A DNA stretch of 64,000 bases from Sulfuricurvum sp. (GTDB taxonomy: Bacteria > Campylobacterota > Campylobacteria > Campylobacterales > Sulfurimonadaceae). Each line of letters opens with the position of its first letter. Position 1 is the stretch's first letter. The stretch is taken from assembly GCA_024637295.1 (NCBI GenBank), contig JAGXFL010000013.1:248001-312000 (forward strand), in the 5' to 3' direction. Made by a program: the position numbers and the translations under genes. The notes below the pieces were generated by a model. The model saw only the letters and a list, made by a program, of their open reading frames with translations. It ran no database searches and was not told the DNA's origin. Of this stretch, positions 49,898-58,173 are shown piece by piece.

Positions 49898-49957
49898 CCG
49901 TTCGCCCTGAGCTTGTCGAAGGGTGGTTTCATGGTTCGACAAGCTCACCACGAACGG
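49898..49957. repeat. REP-like imperfect palindrome (CCGTTCGccctGAGCTTGTCGAA ... TTCGACAAGCTCaccaCGAACGG)
   Basis: Arms 49898-49920 and 49935-49957 match at 20 of 23 positions. Confidence 0.85.
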
Positions 49958-49982
49958 AGTCTTGCTTACGAAGTTTTTTTAT

Positions 49983-50240
49983 TTATTCCCTATCTTGAAT
50001 AAAATCACATAAATCAATTTCTAGTATTTTTGCAATTTTATATAAATGCTCAAGATTGAAATGTTTGTTTTCTACCCCTATTTCTGCTTTTGCAATACTG
50101 GATACTGAATTAAATCCCATCGCAAGGGCTAACTGTAATTGGCTTAACCCTTGTTTTTGTCTAAGCTGCTTTACTCTTCGTCCGATAAAACGATGAAATA
50201 ATTCAATTTCTTCTTCAGATATTTCAATATTTAGGTTCAT
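49983..50240 (-). CDS. XRE-family HTH transcriptional regulator
   Basis: 'RVKQLRQKQGLSQLQLALAMGFNSVSSIAKAEIGVEN'. Confidence 0.92.
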   Translation of the reverse strand: MNLNIEISEEEIELFHRFIGRRVKQLRQKQGLSQLQLALAMGFNSVSSIAKAEIGVENKHFNLEHLYKIAKILEIDLCDFIQDRE

Positions 50241-50242
50241 TG

Positions 50243-50258
50243 ATTCACTACAGTGTAA
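50243..50258. promoter_or_regulatory. Operator-like site ATTCACTACAGTGTAA (imperfect copy)
   Basis: 13/16 match to the perfect palindrome at 50297-50312; abuts XRE start codon region. Confidence 0.55.
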
Positions 50259-50295
50259 TTTTTATCTAAGCTTATAGTTTGTAGAATGTTCAACC

Positions 50296-50313
50296 AATTC
50301 ACTATAGTGAATT
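50296..50313. promoter_or_regulatory. Perfect 18-bp palindrome AATTCACTATAGTGAATT
   Basis: Read directly; divergent intergenic region of the XRE gene. Confidence 0.7.
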
Positions 50314-50328
50314 ATGAAAGAAGGTAGA

Positions 50329-50751
50329 ATGATGAAAAGAAGAGTTATAGCTACAATTATTACTGCTGGAATAGTTCTGATGTTAAGTGGATGTGGAGAA
50401 AGTGCCATCAAATGTGATGATAATGATGCACAAAAAACAGTAATGTCAATTGCAAAAGATGAAATGAAAAATCAGTTAGCAAGAATGAACACTATTTACA
50501 CTTATCAAGGACTGCAAGAAGCAGCAAAAACAACACCTGAATTAAGTAAATATATTGATAAAATTGATAACGATTATTTAACTTCACAGCCTACGTTAAT
50601 AAATATACGTACTGAGGCTATGGATGATAATCTTCAGAAAAGTGAATGTGCAGCCGAGATTAGTTTCGCAAATGGAAATAAAATACCTATAAAATATAAG
50701 CTTTCAAAGACTAGTGAAGGCAAGCTTTTTGCTGAAGTTTTTGGGCTTTAG
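50329..50751 (+). CDS. Small putative lipoprotein of unknown function
   Basis: Lipobox-like 'VLMLSGCGES'; start at 50329/50332 preferred because the palindrome abuts the track ATG and GAAGG lies ahead of the inner ATG. Confidence 0.8.
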   Translation: MMKRRVIATIITAGIVLMLSGCGESAIKCDDNDAQKTVMSIAKDEMKNQLARMNTIYTYQGLQEAAKTTPELSKYIDKIDNDYLTSQPTLINIRTEAMDDNLQKSECAAEISFANGNKIPIKYKLSKTSEGKLFAEVFGL

Positions 50752-50762
50752 GGGAGGAATAG

Positions 50763-51188
50763 ATGAAAAATATACTACTACTTTTGATATTTTCAGTTTC
50801 CTTATTGGCAAAATTCAATTATGGTGATACGTACTCTTGTGTGAGGTATGACGATAATAGTTTTCCTATGATAACGGATTTTAATCTGCAATCGCATGAT
50901 GTCTTGTTGGTTGGATCAAGAAAGGTTCTTTTTTACAATGAATTTCAAGCGGAGCAACGATATGCTTATGTCATTTCTGGAAACACAGTGTCTGCAAAGA
51001 GTTCCGAGAGTGTGCAGTGGATAATAAACCAAAAAACCAATAAAGTATCTAAAATGCATATAAAATCTAAGAAGGTGTCAAGCACCAAAAATATTGTTGA
51101 AACAGAAACCTTTGACTATGATTGTTCCTTAAAAGGACACGGTCTTAAATATTATAACAAAGATGAGGATAGACCTGAAGAAGGGTGA
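50763..51188 (+). CDS. Exported hypothetical protein
   Basis: Signal peptide (KNILLLLIFSVSLLAKF), 141 aa, directly downstream of lipoprotein. Confidence 0.75.
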   Translation: MKNILLLLIFSVSLLAKFNYGDTYSCVRYDDNSFPMITDFNLQSHDVLLVGSRKVLFYNEFQAEQRYAYVISGNTVSAKSSESVQWIINQKTNKVSKMHIKSKKVSSTKNIVETETFDYDCSLKGHGLKYYNKDEDRPEEG

Positions 51189-51238
51189 TATGAAGATTAG
51201 AGGATAAAAAAAAGAGTTATAATTTTGAAGACTGCTAG

Positions 51239-51258
51239 ATTCCCGTTTTCGCGGGAAT
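51239..51258. repeat. ATTCCCG-TTTTCG-CGGGAAT short palindromic repeat of the widespread 'attcccgctttcgcgggaatgac' type
   Basis: Perfect 7-bp arms followed by GACG. Confidence 0.85.
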
Positions 51259-51434
51259 GACGAAATAAAGATTAATATCGAAGATGTTTTTCCGGTATCA
51301 ATACCACTGTAAAAAATAACCGCAAAGAAAAAGCATACCGCACCTAAAAAATTGACTATCTTTAGATGAAGCACCTCGATGGTATAATTTCCCTAATAAT
51401 AACGGATTGAAAATAACAACCTGAGGACGATACA

Positions 51435-52169
51435 ATGAAAGAAAAAGCTTATAAATTATTATCAGCACAAGAGGGAATATCCAATACCGAAGCAAAGTCA
51501 CTCATTGACCGTGGCTTGGTTTATGTGGGGAATTCAAAAGTAATGATCGCTCGCGGTGAGATTAGCCCGAAGACTTCTTTTATTATACAAAAGGTCGAAA
51601 AAGTACGCCCAATTTTTGAAAATGACGACATGATCGTGGTCGATAAACCGGCATTTGTTAACTCAGATGAGATTGAACGTCAATTCAAAGGGGCGCAATT
51701 ACTGCACCGTCTTGACCGAGAAACCAGCGGTGTGTTGATGTTGGTCAAAAATGAAGAGTTTCGTCTCAAAGCGATTAGCGCCTTTAAAAAAGATGAAGTC
51801 TACAAAGAGTATGTGGCCTGGGTAGATGGAATTGTGAGTGAGCCGTTTATTATTGACCAGCCGCTGATCACGGAAAAAACAGGGAACAAGGCGTACACTA
51901 AAGTCTCTAAAAAAGGGAAGCCGGCTATTACCGAAGTAACACCGCTCATCGTATCGGGTAAAAAGACCAAGGTACAGCTGATCATCCATCATGGACGTAC
52001 CCACCAGATCCGAGCACACCTTAAATACGCACAGTTTCCTGTTGTCGGTGATGAGAGTTATGGCGGACGTCCCTCGAAGCGTGTGATGTTGCATGCGCGT
52101 AAAGTGATCTTGATGGGGCGCACCTTTGAAGCGCAAGAGCCCAAGGTGTTTGACCACTTCGGCAATTAA
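51435..52169 (+). CDS. RluA-family pseudouridine synthase
   Basis: 'LLHRLDRETSGVLMLVKN', 'HHGRTHQIRAHLKYAQFPVVGDESYGG'. Confidence 0.95.
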   Translation: MKEKAYKLLSAQEGISNTEAKSLIDRGLVYVGNSKVMIARGEISPKTSFIIQKVEKVRPIFENDDMIVVDKPAFVNSDEIERQFKGAQLLHRLDRETSGVLMLVKNEEFRLKAISAFKKDEVYKEYVAWVDGIVSEPFIIDQPLITEKTGNKAYTKVSKKGKPAITEVTPLIVSGKKTKVQLIIHHGRTHQIRAHLKYAQFPVVGDESYGGRPSKRVMLHARKVILMGRTFEAQEPKVFDHFGN

Positions 52170-52242
52170 TTGACGACAAAGTAACACTTAGGTATAATGC
52201 GAAACTTTTTAGACCCTGTAGCGGCGCGATTTAGGAGCATAT

Positions 52243-53589
52243 GTGTTTGAAACACTGACAGAATCATTTACATCAGCAATACGCAAAATTCGTTTTCATG
52301 ACGATGAAAAAGCACTCACCAAAGCATTGGGAGAGCTTAAAAAAGCACTTTTAAAAGCGGATGTACACCACAAAGTAGTCAAAGACTTGATTGATTCGGT
52401 TGAAATCAAGACCAAGATGGCGGCTATCGGTAAAGATCAGTTCCTAGACGCCCTGCGCAGCTCATTGTATGAACTTTTGAATGTCAAAGGCAATGCAGGT
52501 TTTGTTTACGCACCTGTCTCTCCGACAGTTATTTTGATGACCGGATTGCAAGGTTCTGGGAAAACAACCACAACAGGAAAATTAGCCAACTTTTTAAAAG
52601 TACGTCAGAAAAAACGTGTATTGGTGGTTGCCGCTGACCTTCAGCGTCTTGCCGCAGTCGAACAGCTACGACAAGTGTGTGCGTCTATCGAAGTAGAGCT
52701 GTACGCGGATGAAACGAGTAAAAACCCGGTTGATGTGGTCAAAGCAGCGCTTGAACACGCTAAAAAAGCATTGGTAGACGTGGTGTTGATCGATACCGCA
52801 GGACGCTTGGCCATTGATGATGCGCTTATGGGAGAACTTGCCCAAGTCAAAGCGGCGGCTAAACCGCATGAAATTTTCTACGTAGCGGATTCGATGAGCG
52901 GTCAAGATGCCGTTCGTACAGCAGAGAGCTTCAATGCTAAAATCGGTATTGATGGAGTCATCCTCACAAAATACGATGGGGATTCAAAAGGGGGCGTTGC
53001 TTTAGGGATCGCCTCTCAGATTCAAGTTCCGTTGCGCTTTATCGGTGCAGGTGAAAAGATGGAAGATCTTGAGATCTTTTTACCCGATCGTATCGTCAAC
53101 CGTTTGATGGGGTTAGGGGATATCGAAGGTCTTGCAGAGCGAACCTCTTCGATCATTGATGAGAAAAAAGCAAAAGAGCTGAACCGTAAAATCAAAAAAG
53201 GGGAGTTCAACTTCAACGATTTTTTAGAGCAGATGGAAAGTCTCAAAAAAATGGGAAGTATGAAATCGATCATGGGAATGATCCCGGGGATGAGCGGTAT
53301 GGCCTCGGCTCTCAAAGATTTCGACATGGAAAACTCCGGTGAATTGAAAAAGATCAAAGCACTTGTTTCTTCAATGACCCTCAAAGAGCGTGAAGATCCG
53401 GAATTGCTCAACAATGCACGTAAAGCGCGTATTTCTAAGGGATGCGGATTGACAGTCGTGGATGTAAACCGCATTTTGAAGCAATTCAAAAATGCTTCTA
53501 AGATGGCCAAGAGATTTTCAGGTAAAAAAGGGATGCAAGACCTTCAAAACATGATGGGTCAAATGCAAGCAGGTCGTCCACAACGATAA
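52243..53589 (+). CDS. ffh: Signal recognition particle protein Ffh (GTG start)
   Basis: 'TGLQGSGKTTTTGKLANFLK', 'DTAGRLAIDDALM', Met-rich M domain. Confidence 0.98.
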   Translation: MFETLTESFTSAIRKIRFHDDEKALTKALGELKKALLKADVHHKVVKDLIDSVEIKTKMAAIGKDQFLDALRSSLYELLNVKGNAGFVYAPVSPTVILMTGLQGSGKTTTTGKLANFLKVRQKKRVLVVAADLQRLAAVEQLRQVCASIEVELYADETSKNPVDVVKAALEHAKKALVDVVLIDTAGRLAIDDALMGELAQVKAAAKPHEIFYVADSMSGQDAVRTAESFNAKIGIDGVILTKYDGDSKGGVALGIASQIQVPLRFIGAGEKMEDLEIFLPDRIVNRLMGLGDIEGLAERTSSIIDEKKAKELNRKIKKGEFNFNDFLEQMESLKKMGSMKSIMGMIPGMSGMASALKDFDMENSGELKKIKALVSSMTLKEREDPELLNNARKARISKGCGLTVVDVNRILKQFKNASKMAKRFSGKKGMQDLQNMMGQMQAGRPQR

Positions 53590-53591
53590 CC

Positions 53592-53637
53592 GGAGCGTTA
53601 AGCAGGGGATTTTTTCAAATCTCCGACTTAGCGTTCC
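53592..53637. other. Long two-part hairpin downstream of ffh, T-tract ~12 nt further on
   Basis: GGAGCGTTAAG/CTTAGCGTTCC outer stem (2 G-U) and GGGGATTT/AAATCTCC inner stem. Confidence 0.65.
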
Positions 53638-53725
53638 AGCAGTTTAGAGGTTTTTTTTTGCTTTTGTGGGCAAAACACTCTTCTAAGGTACTGTGCGTTA
53701 AAACATAATTACAAAAGGATATAAC

Positions 53726-53956
53726 ATGGCAACAGTCATTCGCTTAACCCGTATGGGACGTAAAAAACAACCTTTCTACCGTATCGCAGTAACGGACAGC
53801 CGTAAGCGTCGTGATGGTGGTTGGATTGAATTGATCGGTTACTACAACCCAATGACAGAACCTTCAACAGTTAAAGTTGATGAAGAGCGTCTTGCGTATT
53901 GGATGAGTGTTGGTGCTCAATTGTCTGATCGCGTTAAAAAAATCACAGGTAAATAA
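53726..53956 (+). CDS. rpsP: 30S ribosomal protein S16
   Basis: '[25 protein letters not shown]'. Confidence 0.99.
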   Translation: MATVIRLTRMGRKKQPFYRIAVTDSRKRRDGGWIELIGYYNPMTEPSTVKVDEERLAYWMSVGAQLSDRVKKITGK

Positions 53957-53958
53957 TC

Positions 53959-54198
53959 ATGGTAGCCGACTTCGTCGCCGGATTCGCGCGATTAATCGCG
54001 TCTTATCCTGAAGAGATCAGGGTAGATACGTATGAGGGCGATGAAGTCACTGAGATTGTACTGCACGCTAATCAAGCGGATGTTGGCAAGCTCATTGGTA
54101 AAGAGGGCAAGATGATTGGTGCGATTAAAACCGTTATTTCCGGCTGTAAAGCCAAAGATGGTAAGAGTTACCGTATCAATGTCGAACCGATTTCGTAA
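53959..54198 (+). CDS. khpA: KH-domain RNA-binding protein KhpA
   Basis: 'LHANQADVGKLIGKEGKMIGAIKTVIS', between rpsP and rimM. Confidence 0.93.
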   Translation: MVADFVAGFARLIASYPEEIRVDTYEGDEVTEIVLHANQADVGKLIGKEGKMIGAIKTVISGCKAKDGKSYRINVEPIS

Positions 54199-54733
54199 TT
54201 CTCCTGATTCCAATTTACTTCATGTCGCTACGCTTGGCCGTACGGTAGCTTTGAAGGGCGATATGAAGTTAAACCTCTTCACAGATTTCCCTGAACAATT
54301 TAAAAAGAATGCAACCTTTACTTTAGATAGTGGTTTGGTAATAACCATTGCCAGTTACAATCCAGAGCGTGAGCTTGTCCATATTGTGGGTTACGACACT
54401 CCTGAATCGGCCAAGACATTGACCAATGCCAAATTATTCACGACACTTGAAGAAACTCGAGAGAGATGTAGCCTCAAAGAGGGTGAATATTTTTGGTTTG
54501 ATCTTATCGGATTGTCGATTTATGAGGGTGAGTTGTTATTAGGCAAATTGGATGAGATCGAACGTATCGGCGTGCAGGATTATCTGTCGATAAAAACGGA
54601 TGCTGCATTGGTGGCTAAAGGGCTTCCTGAGAGTTTTTTAATTCCTTATATTGATGCCTTTGTCCTCAAAGCAGATTTAGAGATGAAAAAAATCACAGTT
54701 GAGGGCGGCTTGGATTTATTAGAAGCGTCGTGA
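54179..54733 (+). CDS. rimM: Ribosome maturation factor RimM
   Basis: '[17 protein letters not shown]', '[13 protein letters not shown]'; start ATG 54179. Confidence 0.93.
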   Translation: MSNRFRNSPDSNLLHVATLGRTVALKGDMKLNLFTDFPEQFKKNATFTLDSGLVITIASYNPERELVHIVGYDTPESAKTLTNAKLFTTLEETRERCSLKEGEYFWFDLIGLSIYEGELLLGKLDEIERIGVQDYLSIKTDAALVAKGLPESFLIPYIDAFVLKADLEMKKITVEGGLDLLEAS

Positions 54734-55428
54734 TGCATTTTACGTATGTGACTCTTTTTTCCAATTTGATAGAGGGATATTTTCAAGATTCCATTCTAAA
54801 GCGGGCAATTGAATCCGATAAGTTCAAGATATCTTTTCTCAATCCTAGAGAGTACAGTGCATCAAAACATTCAAAAGTAGATGACACGGCAGTTGGTGGG
54901 GGTGCTGGTATGGTGATGACCCCTCAGCCTTTGTTTGATGCCCTGTCAACCTTGGAAGATGATGCATACATCATTTTTGCGGCACCTGTGGGAAAGCCGT
55001 TTACTCAAAATGATGCAAAACGTTTAGCCAGTAAAACGCATGTCGTGTTTGTAAGCGGACGGTATGAGGGGATTGACGAGAGAGTAACCGAATCTTTTGC
55101 CGATGAAGTCTTCAGTATTGGAGATTACGTTCTGACAGGAGGGGAACTTCCGTCACTGGTGATGACCGATGCCATAGTGCGAAATATCGAAGGTGTTCTT
55201 GGAAATAGTGAGTCGTTGGAAATGGAAAGTTTTGAAACGCCACTTTTGGAAGCACCTTCTTTTGGAAAACCGCCAATATATAACAATTTGGGTGTTCCAT
55301 CAGAATACTTAAAGGGAAATCACAGTAGAATTCAAGCACTAAAATTAGCTCTGTCTGAATGCAAAACAAAATATTTCAGACCTGAACAGCTACTAAAGCA
55401 TAAAATAAGGACGTCTTATGAAAAATAA
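54730..55428 (+). CDS. trmD: tRNA (guanine-N1)-methyltransferase TrmD
   Basis: '[18 protein letters not shown]', '[14 protein letters not shown]', '[20 protein letters not shown]'. Confidence 0.98.
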   Translation: MMHFTYVTLFSNLIEGYFQDSILKRAIESDKFKISFLNPREYSASKHSKVDDTAVGGGAGMVMTPQPLFDALSTLEDDAYIIFAAPVGKPFTQNDAKRLASKTHVVFVSGRYEGIDERVTESFADEVFSIGDYVLTGGELPSLVMTDAIVRNIEGVLGNSESLEMESFETPLLEAPSFGKPPIYNNLGVPSEYLKGNHSRIQALKLALSECKTKYFRPEQLLKHKIRTSYEK

Positions 55429-55792
55429 ATACATTGCTAGCTTTGAGCAAGCACAAATGGAAGGCAAGAACATTCCCCTGTTTCGCGCAGGTGACACTGT
55501 TCGTCTTTCAGTAATCATTTCTGAGGGTGAGAAATCACGTATTCAGGTTTATGAGGGTGTATGTATCTCTATTCGTGGAGAAGGTACAGGTCGTACTATC
55601 ACTGTTCGTAAAATCGGAGCAAATGCTATCGGTATCGAGCGTGTATTTCCTATCTACAGTGATAGCCTTGAGAAGATCGAAGTTCTTCGTCGTGGTCGCG
55701 TTCGTCGTGCTAAATTGTTTTACCTTCGTGATCTTGCTGGTAAAAAAGCACGTATTAAAGAAATTCGTCGCCCAAAAGCTAGTAACGTTTAA
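55418..55792 (+). CDS. rplS: 50S ribosomal protein L19
   Basis: '[29 protein letters not shown]', '[25 protein letters not shown]'. Confidence 0.99.
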   Translation: MKNKYIASFEQAQMEGKNIPLFRAGDTVRLSVIISEGEKSRIQVYEGVCISIRGEGTGRTITVRKIGANAIGIERVFPIYSDSLEKIEVLRRGRVRRAKLFYLRDLAGKKARIKEIRRPKASNV

Positions 55793-55821
55793 AACTAAAA
55801 CGAATATCTTCTACAAAGTCA

Positions 55822-55842
55822 CTCGCATCTTTTGGATGCGGG
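55822..55842. terminator. Short hairpin between convergent rplS and smpB (CGCATC/GATGCG), weak T-tract
   Basis: Inverted repeat in convergent intergenic region. Confidence 0.4.
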
Positions 55843-55903
55843 AGCAATTTATCCTCTTTAATTTCCCATACTCCAGAACCTACAAATACAATTGTAGAGG
55901 TAA

Positions 55904-56356
55904 TTATTCCCCTTTGATGGCTCGTTCCATATCACGCTTGATGTCTTTTTCTTTGAGATCACTGCGCTTGTCGTAGAGTTTTTTACCTTTTGCAATGGCT
56001 ACTTGCATTTTGGCAAGGTTACGATCGTTGAAATAAATACTCAATGGGACGAGGGTAAAACCCTCTTTTTCGACGGCTTTGAACATCTTGTCGATCTGTT
56101 TTTTATGCAAGAGAAGCTTACGGCTTCCACGCTCTTCATGACCGTAGTAATGGTGAGTCGTGCTTAGAACACCAATGTGTACATTAAAGAGAATTGCTTC
56201 ACCGCGTACGATCTTAATAAAGCCGTCTTTGAGATTGACGCGTCCGGCACGAAGCGCTTTGACTTCACTGCCGTGCAAGACGATACCTGCCTCAAACTTT
56301 TCTTCGATATGAAAGTCAAAAAAAGCTTTTTTATTGGTGGCGATATTTTCACCCAT
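55904..56356 (-). CDS. smpB: SsrA-binding protein SmpB
   Basis: '[39 protein letters not shown]'. Confidence 0.98.
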   Translation of the reverse strand: MGENIATNKKAFFDFHIEEKFEAGIVLHGSEVKALRAGRVNLKDGFIKIVRGEAILFNVHIGVLSTTHHYYGHEERGSRKLLLHKKQIDKMFKAVEKEGFTLVPLSIYFNDRNLAKMQVAIAKGKKLYDKRSDLKEKDIKRDMERAIKGE

Positions 56357-57125
56357 TGTTGAGTTCCTTTAGTCTGTAGAAGCTGCTTCCGCTTCCGGAA
56401 AAAAACCATCCTTCTTTCTCGGAGAGTTCATCGTAGCATTCCAATGCGGCAGGATAGAGATCATTTGCCGCTTTGGGGTTCATGGTCATCAACATCTCAA
56501 TGGATGGTGTTTGCTCTAGCTGTGCCGCTTCTTGCGGACTTATTGGGGCATAGAGGTGCTTGCGGTAGTAATTATAAACGGCAGGGGTGCTGATTTGTAG
56601 TTTTGGAGTAGAAATCTCGAATAAAAGCGGCTGTTCATCAAATTTTTCTACGATTTCTCCTATGCCGCGGACATTTGCGCTCTCGTAGCCATAAATAAAA
56701 AAAGGGACATCCGCACCGACATTTTCACCGATTTTTGAAAGCTCTTGGATATTCAATCCAAGGTCAAGTTCATCATTGCACATGTGCAAAAAGGTAGCGG
56801 CATCGGAACTACCTCCACCTAAACCTGCAAATGAGGGAATGTTTTTTTCAACACACACTGCATGGTTCTCAAAAAAAGCAGAGAGCTTGCTGGAATGTGT
56901 GGCACTTTGGAGGTATTTATACGCTTTGTAGATAGTGTTAGAAGCCACATCGCAATCAAAATTGCCGTGAATCTCGAATTCGGGAGTGGACTTTGGTTCA
57001 AACCAAAGGGTATCATAGAGATGACTCACCCGCATAAAACGCGAACTGATCGTATGATACTCGTCCCGTTTCCCGGTGATTTTGAGAAAAATATTGACTT
57101 TTGCGTAGGCGCGATAGGGAATCAT
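56349..57125 (-). CDS. ispE: 4-diphosphocytidyl-2-C-methyl-D-erythritol kinase
   Basis: '[19 protein letters not shown]', '[18 protein letters not shown]'. Confidence 0.95.
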   Translation of the reverse strand: MIPYRAYAKVNIFLKITGKRDEYHTISSRFMRVSHLYDTLWFEPKSTPEFEIHGNFDCDVASNTIYKAYKYLQSATHSSKLSAFFENHAVCVEKNIPSFAGLGGGSSDAATFLHMCNDELDLGLNIQELSKIGENVGADVPFFIYGYESANVRGIGEIVEKFDEQPLLFEISTPKLQISTPAVYNYYRKHLYAPISPQEAAQLEQTPSIEMLMTMNPKAANDLYPAALECYDELSEKEGWFFSGSGSSFYRLKELNNG

Positions 57126-57352
57126 AATTTGAATTTCTGTGCGAGTTGACGTAAAAGGGACTCATCTTGCGGTGTGGATGCGGCTTGATTGGAGTCTTTG
57201 ACTGCATTGATCAATTCGCTGCGCAGTACACGAATATGGGAAGGGGCTTCGATACCGAGTTTCACACTCCCTTTATCAATAGAGATGACTTTCAAGACGA
57301 TGGAATCTCCAATGAGGATAGATTCATCGAGTTTTCGTGAAAGTATTAGCAT
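57122..57352 (-). CDS. csrA: Carbon storage regulator CsrA
   Basis: 'MLILSRKLDESILIGDSIVLKVISIDKGSVKLGIEAP'. Confidence 0.98.
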   Translation of the reverse strand: MLILSRKLDESILIGDSIVLKVISIDKGSVKLGIEAPSHIRVLRSELINAVKDSNQAASTPQDESLLRQLAQKFKL

Positions 57353-58170
57353 GCATCCACCTTATTGAGCAAATAGTGAACCCCATCATCGGTTAGTTCA
57401 ATGATTGAGATGGTTTCACCGTTGTCGATCCAGTAAGTACCATTTTCCTGAACATCAAAATGTTCACGCAAGAGCGGTTGGCCTAACAGGACCGATTCAT
57501 TGGTGCTATTATAGCAATTTTTAGGGATTCCTAATGCCGTTTTAATATCAATAGGGGCCTCATTATCATAAACAAATTGACCCTCATTGAGGCGCTCTAA
57601 TGCACTTAATGCACCGTTACAACCAAGTCTATCGGCGATGAGTTCCCCTAATGAGCGAATATAGCTCCCCTCTGAGACGGTCGCTTCAAAAGTGATAAAG
57701 GGATGACAGTAGTGCAGGAGACGAATATCATAGACGGTGGAGGTCACACTTTTAAGTTCTACCTCAATCCCTGCACGGGCAAACTCGTAGGCCCGTTTGC
57801 CATTGAGCCGTTTAGCGCTGTATTTAGGGGGAAGATAGGTCAGTTCACCTTTAAGGGACTCAATGACTTGCTTAAGCGTTTCTTCTGGAAAAGGAGGTAA
57901 AGTATCGATTTGTTCGATTTGTTCAATGTCCAAAGTAGGGGAATAGGCGCCTAGCCAAAGTGTTGCGCGGTAGCGTTTGGGTGCTTTGTTTAAAAATCGA
58001 AACAGTCGTCCGTGATTGCCAAAGGCAACAATCAAAACCCCTTTGGCAAAAGGGTCAAGCGTCCCTGAATAGCCTGCTTTTTTTTCGCCGAAACGGCGTT
58101 TAATACGTCCAAGCAACTGATTGGAACTAATACCGGCGGGTTTGTAGGCTACGAACAGTTTTGATGACAT
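57346..58170 (-). CDS. truB: tRNA pseudouridine(55) synthase TruB
   Basis: 'GYSGTLDPFAKGVLIVAFG', 'SEGSYIRSLGELIADRLG'. Confidence 0.96.
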   Translation of the reverse strand: MSSKLFVAYKPAGISSNQLLGRIKRRFGEKKAGYSGTLDPFAKGVLIVAFGNHGRLFRFLNKAPKRYRATLWLGAYSPTLDIEQIEQIDTLPPFPEETLKQVIESLKGELTYLPPKYSAKRLNGKRAYEFARAGIEVELKSVTSTVYDIRLLHYCHPFITFEATVSEGSYIRSLGELIADRLGCNGALSALERLNEGQFVYDNEAPIDIKTALGIPKNCYNSTNESVLLGQPLLREHFDVQENGTYWIDNGETISIIELTDDGVHYLLNKVDAC

Positions 58171-58173
58171 GGA

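Noticed and set aside
49709-49951. Minus-strand 80-aa ORF 'MVSLSNHETTLRQAQGERAK...'
   Set aside because: Its N-terminus is a translation of the REP-like palindrome and the rest is antisense to waaA; not a real gene.
51129-51374. Minus-strand 81-aa ORF containing 'SSFPRKRESSS'
   Set aside because: Translation of the dispersed attcccg...cgggaat repeat; known annotation artefact type.
55866-55903. CTACAA...TTGTAG hairpin near smpB as a regulatory RNA
   Set aside because: Short 6-bp stem in a convergent rplS/smpB gap; most simply part of weak bidirectional termination.
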